Shown here: piece by piece, positions 14,892 to 22,455 of the stretch
Numbering within the stretch: position 1 is the first letter of the stretch
How the letters are laid out: the number at the start of each line of letters is the position of its first letter
Assembly: GCA_001515185.1 (NCBI GenBank)
Contig: LQHI01000072.1
Location: 1-27,178 of the forward strand
Direction of reading: 5' to 3'
Length of the DNA: 27,178 nucleotides
DNA from: Hadesarchaea archaeon DG-33
GTDB taxonomy: Archaea > Hadarchaeota > Hadarchaeia > Hadarchaeales > Hadarchaeaceae
Notes under the pieces: generated by a model
Told to the model about the DNA's origin: nothing
Seen by the model: the letters and a program-made list of their open reading frames with translations, nothing else
Databases searched by the model: none
Position numbers and translations under genes: made by a program

Positions 14892-15980
14892 ATGGTAAGT
14901 GCGTTGCTGGAGAAGTTTAGAGACCGCGGTTTGGCTACTCGAATCCTGCGGAAAATCCGAGAGCTCAGTCCAAATCGCAAAGTAAGATTCATGCACGTGT
15001 GCGGGAGTCACGAGCTAACCATCACAAAATTTGGTCTCCGCTCACTTTTTCCCGATTGGCTCGAAGTGATTAGCGGCCCCGGCTGTCCAGTTTGTGTAAC
15101 GAACGTGGCGGAAATCGACGAGGCGATTGAGCTTGCTAAACAGGGGCACCTCATCACCACCTTTGGCGACATGTTTCAGGTCCCCGGAACCCAAACTTCG
15201 CTCGCCGGTGCAAAGACCGACGGCGCGGATGTCAGAATAGTCTACGGTGCGGCGGATGCGGTCGAAACGGCGCGACGAAATCCTGAGCGAGAGGTCATCC
15301 ACGCGGCTGTTGGATTTGAGACGACTGCCCCCACGACAGCCTCCGAGCTCCTTCGCGAACCCCCCGAGAATTTTAGCTTACTCGTGTGCCACCGCCTGAT
15401 TCCTCCCGCGATGGAGTTTCTGCTAGCATCGGGGGATGCTGCACTCGACGGGTTCATCTGCCCGGGCCACGTCTCGACCATCATCGGTTCTAGGCCCTAC
15501 GAGCCTCTCTCAAAGCGCTACAGAGTACCACAGGTGATCGCTGGATTTGAGCCCATCGATGTCCTGCTCGGGGTCTGGATGTTGTTAAAGCAGTTGCGCG
15601 AGGGGAAGGGCGAAGTGGAGATTGAGTACACCCGCTCGGTTCGCTCAGAGGGGAATGTGGTAGCACAAGAAAAAATGCGTGAGGTATTCAAAATTGTGGA
15701 CAAGCGATGGCGCGGCTTCCCGGTGATCCCGAAGTCGGCCCTTCAGTTGAGGCACGAGTTCAAAGAGTATGATGCACGTACAAAATTTGACGTTCATGTG
15801 GAGAGCATGGCGGACTTCGCAAAGGGATGCAGGTGCGGCGAGGTACTTAGGGGGCTGATTCACCCTTGTGAATGCCCGCTGTTTAACAAAGCGTGCACTC
15901 CAGAGCATCCAGTAGGACCATGTGCCGTAACCACAGAGGGCGCATGTAACATCGCAATGAAGCACAAACCCTCATCTTAA
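14892..15980 (+). CDS. hypD: Hydrogenase maturation protein HypD
   Basis: 362 aa from ATG 14892; a GTG 18 nt earlier is in frame but coincides with the promoter region (ATTAAAAG ~25 nt before the ATG suggests a leaderless mRNA). Conserved features are MHVCGSHE (Cys37, His40), SGPGCPVCVT (Cys65, Cys68), the TFGDMFQVPGT loop, GFETTAPTTA and the C-terminal cysteine cluster for the 4Fe-4S centre (CRCG, HPCECPLF, ACTPEHPVGPC). HypD with HypC assembles the Fe(CN)2CO unit of [NiFe] hydrogenases, so the organism should encode such a hydrogenase. No other hyp gene lies in the window. Confidence 0.95.
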   Translation: MVSALLEKFRDRGLATRILRKIRELSPNRKVRFMHVCGSHELTITKFGLRSLFPDWLEVISGPGCPVCVTNVAEIDEAIELAKQGHLITTFGDMFQVPGTQTSLAGAKTDGADVRIVYGAADAVETARRNPEREVIHAAVGFETTAPTTASELLREPPENFSLLVCHRLIPPAMEFLLASGDAALDGFICPGHVSTIIGSRPYEPLSKRYRVPQVIAGFEPIDVLLGVWMLLKQLREGKGEVEIEYTRSVRSEGNVVAQEKMREVFKIVDKRWRGFPVIPKSALQLRHEFKEYDARTKFDVHVESMADFAKGCRCGEVLRGLIHPCECPLFNKACTPEHPVGPCAVTTEGACNIAMKHKPSS

Positions 15981-16121
15981 ATCGCTTTTTCCAGTATACA
16001 ATAACCCTAATTTTTCATTTTAAAGACGCATATTTTCCAATTTTGCAATTTATATGTGGATAAATGACTATTTTTGCCGAAATAGTTAAAAATTCCTTAT
16101 TTTTGTTGATTTAGAGGAAAA

Positions 16122-16130
16122 TTTTTATAC
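16122..16130 (+). promoter_or_regulatory. TATA-like box ahead of the acyl-CoA synthetase pair
   Basis: TTTTTATAC lies at the end of an AT-rich 15981-16160 stretch, about 40 nt before the TTG start at 16168. The whole hypD-acdB gap shows no other gene. Confidence 0.5.
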
Positions 16131-16167
16131 CACTTGCCCATAATTTAGCTTGTTCTCGGTGATTGGG

Positions 16168-16801
16168 TTGGCTGCAACAAAGAAAAAAGTGACTGAACTC
16201 CTCAGCTCGATCCGCAAGGAGGGCAAACTTGAGTAGAGCTGCACGGGAAGTTCGTTACCCCATCGTCCTAAAAATTGCTTCTCCAGACATCACTAATAAG
16301 AGCGAAGCAAAGGGCGTCAAAGTTGGGTTGACCTCAGAGCTGGAGCTTCGACAATCGTTTGATGAGCTGATCGATAACGCCCGTGCATACAAGCCGGACG
16401 CGAAAATTCTTGGAGTGACAATCCAAGAATACCTTCCTCCTGCCCGCGAGGTGATCGTTGGCGCTCTGCAGGACCCCTCCTTCGGCGCTACGGTGATGTT
16501 CGGGTTAGGGGGCGTATGGGTAGAGGTACTTAAGGACATCAGCTTCAGGCTGGCTCCGCTCAACGCTGAGGATGCACGCGAGATGATTCAAGAGATTAAG
16601 GGCTACCCAGTGCTCGCGGGCATCCAGAGGGCGCCTCCAGCCGACATTGACGCGCTCGTCAACATCATCCAAAAGGTCGGGCAGCTAGCACACGAGTTCC
16701 CTGAAATAACCGAGATAGACCTGAACCCAATTTTCGTGTTTGACAACGGAAAGGGCGCGGTGACAGCCGACGCCCGGATAGTCCTTGGGAGGCGCAAGTA
16801 A
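16168..16801 (+). pseudogene. ADP-forming acyl-CoA synthetase beta (ATP-grasp) subunit, N-terminal deletion and frameshift
   Basis: A promoter and GGTGAT precede TTG 16168, which opens MAATKKKVTELLSSIRKEGKLE, the usual first helix of the ATP-grasp subunit, and then hits TAG at 16234. The rest of the protein is in another frame from about 16229: RAAREVRYPIVLKIASPDITNKSEAKGVKV, QEYLPPAREVIVGALQDPSFG, MFGLGGVWVEVLKDISFR and ITEIDLNPIF. By family comparison about 30 residues (the LLEPEAKELLxxYGIPV region) are missing at the frame change. A shorter product could start at TTG 16229, because GGAGGG lies 5 nt before it, but it would lack the first ATP-grasp elements. The stop overlaps the next ATG by 1 nt (TAATG). 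It is either a decaying gene, a shortened but translated one, or a sequence error. Confidence 0.7.
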
Positions 16802-18138
16802 TGTCGGGCGAAGTTAGGGCAATTTTCGAGCCGAAATCAGTCGTACTAGTAGGCGCTTCTGCTAAAGAAAGAGTGGGGACCGCTTCGCCAGTCTTTTTTG
16901 GCTCGCTTGTTCACAACACACTTCGCTTCTTCAAGGGTAAGACTCACGTCGTTGATTTTAGTGGAAGGCTTGACGGTGCTGTCAAAAATTTGGATCAAGT
17001 CCCCAGTGGATGCGATATCGCGGTAATTGTGTTGCCCCCCAAACTCGTTATGAAAAATTTACGGAAGCTGTTTGCTCGAAAAGTGAAGGCCATGGTTTTG
17101 GTCGCCGGAGGTTTTGATCAACATCAGCTAGAGGAACTTACGCGCGCGGCCGCCAAGCAAAAGGTTCGGGTGCTTGGCCCAAACGTGCTGGCGGGGGTAA
17201 TCAACACGACGAAGGGCTTGTGTATAACTCTCGAGCGTGGACTAATGCCACCATGCGGCGGCATTGCGATGATCTCGCAGAACTGCGCGGTTGGAACGGC
17301 GATGCTTGATCGAGCCTGCTCTTACAGCGTGGGCGTGAGCAAATTCGCGTCAATCGGTGAGGGCGCCGACATCACAGAAACGGACCTGCTTGAATTTCTA
17401 ACACACGACAAGGAGACGAAGGTAATTTGTATTTACTTAGAAAGCGTTCGTGATGGGCGAAGGTTTCTTGAGTCGATCCGCGAGGCGGTGCAAAAAAAGC
17501 CAGTCGTAGTGCTGAAAGGGAGCACTGTGCGCGAGGGGGTTGAGCGGAATAGAATATTCGTCGCTGCCCTTAAGCAGGTCGGCGCTCTTCAAGTCAGTGA
17601 TATCGAGGAGCTCCTTAGCGTCGCGGATGCACTAGCGAAGCAGCCATGCATGCGGGGCAATCGGGTGGCTGTAGTCACTAACGTTAGTGGACCGGCAGTT
17701 TTGGTCGCGGACGTGTTATCCCGCGAGGGGTTAGCGTTGGCAAAACTCTCCGACAACATCATGAAGAAAATCATTCAGAAATATCCAAATATCAACATCG
17801 CGGATTGGGTGGACCTCGGCATTGACGCAAATGGCGATCGGTACAAGTTTGTTCTTGAACAAGTGCTATCGGACTCGGGTGTCGACGGTGTGGTAGTAGT
17901 AAACGAACTCAAGTCGACGTTTCTCAAACTCGAAGATGTTCAGGAAGCAGCAAAAGCAGTGAAAAAGTCGAAGAATACACCAGTAATCGACATTGTGATG
18001 TGCGGGGAAGACTGCGTCCTTGTGCGGAATGAACTACGTGACAAAGATGTCTGCGTTTACGATTCACCGAGGAAAGCCGCTCGAGCGTTGTGTGCACTTT
18101 GTTCATACGGAAAAATTCTCAAAAAAGTTGGAAAATGA
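16801..18138 (+). CDS. CoA-binding alpha subunit of an ADP-forming acyl-CoA synthetase, lacking the phospho-histidine loop
   Basis: 445 aa. It has a CoA-binding Rossmann domain (VLVGASAKERVG near residue 16), succinyl-CoA-synthetase-like domains with VLGPNVLAGVINTTKG, GGIAMISQNCAVGTAMLD, FASIGEGADITETDLLEF and YLESVRDGRRF, and a C-terminal domain with NVSGPAVLVADVL. In active enzymes, the stretch after VVVLK contains an SHTG-type loop whose His carries the phosphate between acyl-CoA and ADP. Here the sequence runs from REGVERN directly to RIFVAALKQVG (residues ~244-261) with no His, about 11 residues short but in frame. Either a dead or repurposed paralogue or a small deletion. The usual reaction is acyl-CoA + ADP + Pi to acid + CoA + ATP. 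Confidence 0.85.
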   Translation: MSGEVRAIFEPKSVVLVGASAKERVGTASPVFFGSLVHNTLRFFKGKTHVVDFSGRLDGAVKNLDQVPSGCDIAVIVLPPKLVMKNLRKLFARKVKAMVLVAGGFDQHQLEELTRAAAKQKVRVLGPNVLAGVINTTKGLCITLERGLMPPCGGIAMISQNCAVGTAMLDRACSYSVGVSKFASIGEGADITETDLLEFLTHDKETKVICIYLESVRDGRRFLESIREAVQKKPVVVLKGSTVREGVERNRIFVAALKQVGALQVSDIEELLSVADALAKQPCMRGNRVAVVTNVSGPAVLVADVLSREGLALAKLSDNIMKKIIQKYPNINIADWVDLGIDANGDRYKFVLEQVLSDSGVDGVVVVNELKSTFLKLEDVQEAAKAVKKSKNTPVIDIVMCGEDCVLVRNELRDKDVCVYDSPRKAARALCALCSYGKILKKVGK

Positions 18139-18151
18139 AGAAGACGGGCAT

Positions 18152-19486
18152 CTACTTAGCCAAAAACTGCCCATATCCAGGCTTTCCAACTATATCTCCA
18201 TTTTCGGCCACTACAATGCCTCGTGAGATTGTCATCACAGGCATACCCTTAATCCTCATTCCCTCGTAAGGGGTCCAGCCAACTTTGTAGTGCATTTTTT
18301 CAGCAGTTATCATTGCCTCCTTTTTGAGGTCCACGATCACGAGATCAGCATCGGAGCCCTCGCGAATGACCCCTTTGCGCGGGTAGAGACCGAAGATTTG
18401 CGCAGGCTGGGCACAGAGTGCATCGACAAGTCGTTCGAGCGTCAGCCTGCCCTTCGCGACACCCTCGCTAAGCATGAGCGGCAATAAGGTTTCGACGCTC
18501 GGAACGCCGACTTGGGCTGCCCAGATATTTTCCCACCCGACCTCCTTTTCCGCCTTGGTGCAAGGTGCATGGTCGCTCGAGACGATATCGATTATTCCCC
18601 CAGCCAAAGCATTCCAGAGCGCCACACAGTCTTCACTTGTTTTCAACGCGGGATTTACCTTCAGGTACGGCCCCAACCTTTGCATGTCTTCTCGCGTGAA
18701 AAGCAGATAGTGCGGGCATATTTCGCTGGTCACTGACATCCGCTTCTCCTTCGCCTTTTTGACGAGCTCAGCACCTTGGCGTGTCGTGATGTGGGCTAAG
18801 TGCAGTTTACAGCCGGTCCGTTTGGCGAGCATGATAACTTTTTCGATAGCTTTTTCCTCGGCTTCATTCGGGCACGACTCCGCATGAGCTAATGAGTCCC
18901 TCCGTCCTTCCTTGAGGAGCCTCCCCGTGCGTTTCCGCAGAACTTTGTCGTCCCCCGCGTGGACAAATGCAATGCCACCAATATTTTTTATCGCGGCCAT
19001 CAGCTTCTCTAAAACCGGGTCTTCGATGCGGTAGAGAGCACACGTAAATATCTTGAAAGATTTTATGCCGAGTGTGGCGAGCTTGGGGATATCTTTGATT
19101 GAGTCAGCGGTCATTTTTCCCGCGTGGAGATCAAAATCTATAAAGCTCTCCCTCTGTCCAAATTCAATGATATTTTTTATCATTTTTGGCGTCAGCATCG
19201 AGGTGTCGAGGGGTGTCACAATTACACTGGTGATGCCTCCCGCTACGGCCGCGGCACTACCATTTTGAAAATCCTCTCGAAAGGGATGACGATGGTCGTA
19301 GAGGTGGACATGGGCGTCGATAGCTCCAGGCATCACAATTTTCTCCTTCGCGTTGATTTCTCGATCAGCTTTGGGCAGTCCACTTGTAGCAATTTCGGAA
19401 ATACGTCCTTCTTCGACCGCAAGCTCTCCCCGTATGATTCCCTCAGGCAAAACCAAGCGCGCATTTCGAATGACTAAATCGGCCAA
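18152..19486 (-). CDS. Cyclic amidohydrolase (dihydroorotase/hydantoinase/allantoinase family)
   Basis: 444 aa. Dinuclear metal motif DAHVHLYDH (His59, His61), the carboxylated Lys in IKSFKIFT (Lys145), HAGDD (His176), LHLAHITTRQGAEL and SSDHAPCTK (metal Asp). All ligands are present. The C-terminus ends with GWTPYEGMRIKGMPVMTISRG, a pattern shared by dihydroorotases and related ring-opening enzymes. Whether it acts on dihydroorotate, dihydropyrimidines, hydantoins or allantoin cannot be read from sequence. It starts at TTG 19486 with GGTGAT nearby, 23 nt after the histone stop, so it may be cotranscribed with that histone. Nearby SsnA-like and PreA-like genes suggest nucleobase metabolism. 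Confidence 0.9.
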   Translation of the reverse strand: MADLVIRNARLVLPEGIIRGELAVEEGRISEIATSGLPKADREINAKEKIVMPGAIDAHVHLYDHRHPFREDFQNGSAAAVAGGITSVIVTPLDTSMLTPKMIKNIIEFGQRESFIDFDLHAGKMTADSIKDIPKLATLGIKSFKIFTCALYRIEDPVLEKLMAAIKNIGGIAFVHAGDDKVLRKRTGRLLKEGRRDSLAHAESCPNEAEEKAIEKVIMLAKRTGCKLHLAHITTRQGAELVKKAKEKRMSVTSEICPHYLLFTREDMQRLGPYLKVNPALKTSEDCVALWNALAGGIIDIVSSDHAPCTKAEKEVGWENIWAAQVGVPSVETLLPLMLSEGVAKGRLTLERLVDALCAQPAQIFGLYPRKGVIREGSDADLVIVDLKKEAMITAEKMHYKVGWTPYEGMRIKGMPVMTISRGIVVAENGDIVGKPGYGQFLAK

Positions 19487-19509
19487 AACATCACCAAGGT
19501 TAGAACAAG

Positions 19510-19719
19510 TTAATGTATCCTCAAGGCAGCTGCCCGAATATCACCTTCGTTCACAGTTTTCGCGCCGCGATGTTTAGCTAGCTTTATCGCTTCATTCGAC
19601 AGCTCAGTCGCATATTCCTCGAGGATTGCGCTGAGCTCAAGAGCGGCGTCGCGCGACACACGGACTTTAGCTGCTTTTCGAATAATCCGATCCATTGTGG
19701 ATACTGAAAATTCTGACAT
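19510..19719 (-). CDS. Archaeal histone
   Basis: 69 aa, one histone fold with no tails: helix 1 STMDRIIRKAAK, loop 1, long helix 2 AALELSAILEEYATELSNEAIKLAKHRG, loop 2 AKTVNEGDIRAAALRI. The Lys-Thr of the second loop, used for DNA contact, is present. It resembles HMf-type histones that form dimers and stack into extended nucleosomes. A TATA-like CTTAAATC lies about 25-30 nt upstream. It differs strongly from the second histone in this window. Confidence 0.95.
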   Translation of the reverse strand: MSEFSVSTMDRIIRKAAKVRVSRDAALELSAILEEYATELSNEAIKLAKHRGAKTVNEGDIRAAALRIH

Positions 19720-19827
19720 GTTCTCGTCACTATAATCAAATGATTTAAGGGTTTATTTGGGTTTGGTGATATCCCCCACGGTTGAAACACATGATTTCTC
19801 GCTCGGTCCAAATTTAAGACACCGAAA

Positions 19828-19836
19828 GTTTAAATG
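19828..19836 (+). promoter_or_regulatory. TATA box for the ssnA-like/preA-like operon
   Basis: GTTTAAATG lies about 30 nt before the ATG at 19867, in the gap between the divergent histone and this operon, giving a leader of roughly 10 nt. Confidence 0.5.
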
Positions 19837-19866
19837 TTCGCCGATGGTTTTGTTCTCAGGGATTGA

Positions 19867-21216
19867 ATGGTTGACTTATTAATTAAAAATGGTTTGATAG
19901 TCACGATGGATAAAGATTGTCGCATCATTGCAAATGGTTCGATTGCAGTTGAAGACGGCCGCATCATCTCGGTCAAGCGGGGCAAGGTGAAAACCAAGAG
20001 CAAGCCAGAAGAGGTCATCGACGCCTGCGGCAAGATTGTCATGCCCGGCCTCATTTGCTCACACACACATCTCTATGGCACGCTTCTGCGTGGCGCCCCG
20101 TTGAAAATTGAAACCCCTACCGATTTCTCACAAATTTTACAGCGCGTCTGGTGGCCGATGGAGGAGGAGATGACCCGCGAGGATGCGTACGCTAGCGCTT
20201 TGATTTCCTGCCTTGAGTTTATCAAGACGGGCACAACTATGTTTGCCGACACCTTTTCAGGTCCGAACGCCATAACCGGCGTGCTGGATCGGATTGCTGC
20301 AGCGGTCGAGCAATCGGGGATGCGTGGCATCATATCGTTTGAGGCGACCGAGCGCCGCACCCACGCCGAGGGGGCCAGGGGCACGAAAGAGAGTGAGCGG
20401 TTCATCCGGAAGATCAAGAAAAAACGCATGAGCCGGGTGCGAGGGATGTTCAGCATTCACGCTTCATTCACAGTTTCCAACGAGCTCTTCCATTACGTCC
20501 GAGAACTCGCGAGTCGCTATAAAGTGCCCGTGACCATCCACACCTCCGAGGGGCTGACGGACCTCTATCACAATTTAGGACGGTTCGGCAAGCGCACCAT
20601 CGAACGGTTGAACGATGAAGGGCTGCTCGCACAGGATGTCGTGCTCGCTCATTGCGTGCATGTCAACGATGACGAGTTGACGATCATCAAAAAGACTGGA
20701 GCAAAGGTTGCTCACAACCCCATGAGCAACATGCTCAACGCAGTTGGGGTCGCGCCGATAGTGCGAATGCTCATGATGGATATCCCTGTGGGCTTGGGCA
20801 ACGATGGGTACATCTTCGATGGATTTGAGAACATCCGGGCCGCCTTCTTGCTGCACAAGGTTGCCCTCCGCGATCCTCGCGCGATCTCGCTCATGGAAGC
20901 GCTCAAGATGGCGACAATCCGCGGGGCAGAACTCTACGGGTTGGGGAACGAACTAGGTTCAATTGAGCACGGAAAGCTCGCGGATATCATCATCATAAAT
21001 CCGGCCACCGCGCCTACGCCTGTACGTCCTGAAAACGTCGTCGAGCAAATCGTCAACACCGTTGATGGCGATGATATCGAAACGGTCGTCGTCGGGGGCA
21101 AGGTCATAATGCGCGAAAGAAAAATTCAGATGTTCGACGAGGCGGAGGCGGTGAAAGTGGCGCGGAAATCGGCAGAAAAACTCTGGCAGAAGTTTGAGGC
21201 AATAAAAAGGAGATGA
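19867..21216 (+). CDS. SsnA-like amidohydrolase (TrzN/SAH-deaminase superfamily)
   Basis: 449 aa. Metal and catalytic motifs are in place: SHTHLYGTLLRG (His66, His68), SIHASFTVS (His198), TIHTSEG (His225), VVLAHCVHV (His262) and VGLGNDGY (Asp313). The segment VAHNPMSNMLNAVGVAPI and the C-terminal ARKSAEKLWQKF match what I know of SsnA rather than the SAH/MTA deaminases, which usually have GTDGAAS. SsnA belongs to bacterial loci for anaerobic purine breakdown. The substrate here is unknown; a deamination or hydrolysis of a nucleobase-like ring is plausible. It overlaps no gene and is followed after 4 nt by the PreA-like oxidoreductase, clearly one operon. Confidence 0.85.
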   Translation: MVDLLIKNGLIVTMDKDCRIIANGSIAVEDGRIISVKRGKVKTKSKPEEVIDACGKIVMPGLICSHTHLYGTLLRGAPLKIETPTDFSQILQRVWWPMEEEMTREDAYASALISCLEFIKTGTTMFADTFSGPNAITGVLDRIAAAVEQSGMRGIISFEATERRTHAEGARGTKESERFIRKIKKKRMSRVRGMFSIHASFTVSNELFHYVRELASRYKVPVTIHTSEGLTDLYHNLGRFGKRTIERLNDEGLLAQDVVLAHCVHVNDDELTIIKKTGAKVAHNPMSNMLNAVGVAPIVRMLMMDIPVGLGNDGYIFDGFENIRAAFLLHKVALRDPRAISLMEALKMATIRGAELYGLGNELGSIEHGKLADIIIINPATAPTPVRPENVVEQIVNTVDGDDIETVVVGGKVIMRERKIQMFDEAEAVKVARKSAEKLWQKFEAIKRR

Positions 21217-21220
21217 TGAG

Positions 21221-22309
21221 ATGGTCGATTTATCTGTGGAGATATGTGGCTTAAAATTCCGTAACCCCATTTTGCCTGCGGCTGGCCCCACGGTGCACAA
21301 CGGAGATGCTTTGGTAAAAGCCGCGGAGGGCGGCGCGGGCGGATTGGTCGCTAAGACTGTGAGCGTTTCTCCTGCCCATGTACCCCGCCCCTGTATAATC
21401 AAGGTCAAGGATAGCTTGCTGAATGCCGAGCTTTGGACCGACCTGTCGCTCGAGCAATGGCTCCGCCACGAGTATGCGAAGGCGAAACGAACGAGGCTGC
21501 CGTTGATAGCGAGCGTTGGCTACAATGCCGAGGAGATCCGGGCTGTTGCCCCCAAGCTCAAGGCGGCCGGTGTGGATGCCCTCGAGCTATCAACTCACCA
21601 CCTCGAAAACGACCCGATGCCGGTGGTCGAAGCGACGAAAGCCGCGAAGGAGGTCGTCGATATTCCAGTGTTCGTGAAAATCAGCCCGAACGTGCCCGAC
21701 GTGGCCCAATTCGCGCGAGCTGTAGAAGAAGCAGGGGCAGATGGCATAGTCGCGATAAACTCGGTGGGGCCATGCTTAGCAGTCGACATAGAAAACACGA
21801 TGCCCATGCTCGGGAGCATCTCTGGCTATGGCTGGCTCTCGGGCCCCGCGATCAAGCCTCTCGCGGTTCGATGCGTGGCCGACATCTGCCGCGCGGTGAA
21901 GATACCGGTCATTGGAGCGGGCGGAATCAGTAACGGGCGCGATGCGGTTGAGTTCATAATGGTTGGGGCCTCGGCGGTGCAACTCTCAACTGCAGCGATA
22001 GTCCGCGGATACAAGATTTATGGACTAATAGCAGACGAGATGGCTAAGTTCATGCGTGCAAAAGGCTACAACTCGATCAACGATTTTAAGGGCATCGCAC
22101 TTCATCACCTGCCCGAGCAGCCTTTTCGTACCACAGCCAAACCTCCTGAGGTAACTGCGTCGAGGTGCACGGGCTGCGGGCTCTGCGAGCGGTACTGTCC
22201 ATACGATGCGATCCGTATCGTCGGGAGAATCGCCCGCCTAGACCCCGTCAAATGCTACGGCTGCGGGCTCTGTGTCTCGGTCTGCCCAACGCGAGCAATC
22301 CGGTTATAA
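21221..22309 (+). CDS. PreA/dihydroorotate-dehydrogenase-like flavoprotein with C-terminal 2x[4Fe-4S] domain
   Basis: 362 aa. An FMN-binding TIM barrel (residues ~1-290: FRNPILPAAGPT, VFVKISPNVPD, GADGIVAINSVGP, IPVIGAGGISNGRDAVEFIM, GASAVQLSTA) is fused to a two-cluster ferredoxin (CTGCGLCERYCPYDAI, CYGCGLCVSVCPTRAI). The layout matches PreA, the catalytic subunit of bacterial dihydropyrimidine dehydrogenase, and ferredoxin-fused dihydroorotate dehydrogenases. Where those have an active-site Cys in an NxSCP-type loop, this protein has ELSTHHLENDPMPV, without Cys, so its substrate or chemistry may differ. Electrons may pass via ferredoxin. It is translated right after the SsnA-like gene with GGAG upstream. 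Confidence 0.88.
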   Translation: MVDLSVEICGLKFRNPILPAAGPTVHNGDALVKAAEGGAGGLVAKTVSVSPAHVPRPCIIKVKDSLLNAELWTDLSLEQWLRHEYAKAKRTRLPLIASVGYNAEEIRAVAPKLKAAGVDALELSTHHLENDPMPVVEATKAAKEVVDIPVFVKISPNVPDVAQFARAVEEAGADGIVAINSVGPCLAVDIENTMPMLGSISGYGWLSGPAIKPLAVRCVADICRAVKIPVIGAGGISNGRDAVEFIMVGASAVQLSTAAIVRGYKIYGLIADEMAKFMRAKGYNSINDFKGIALHHLPEQPFRTTAKPPEVTASRCTGCGLCERYCPYDAIRIVGRIARLDPVKCYGCGLCVSVCPTRAIRL

Positions 22310-22455
22310 TCGCGCAGAACTTCGGTGGATATCTTGCATCACAAACATTTTTCGAACGCACCACAACCCTTGGATCAATTGAATCATGAATCGATTTTTG
22401 ACTTCATAATTTATTTCCATGACATTTAATTACAACAAATGATTTAGAAAGAACG

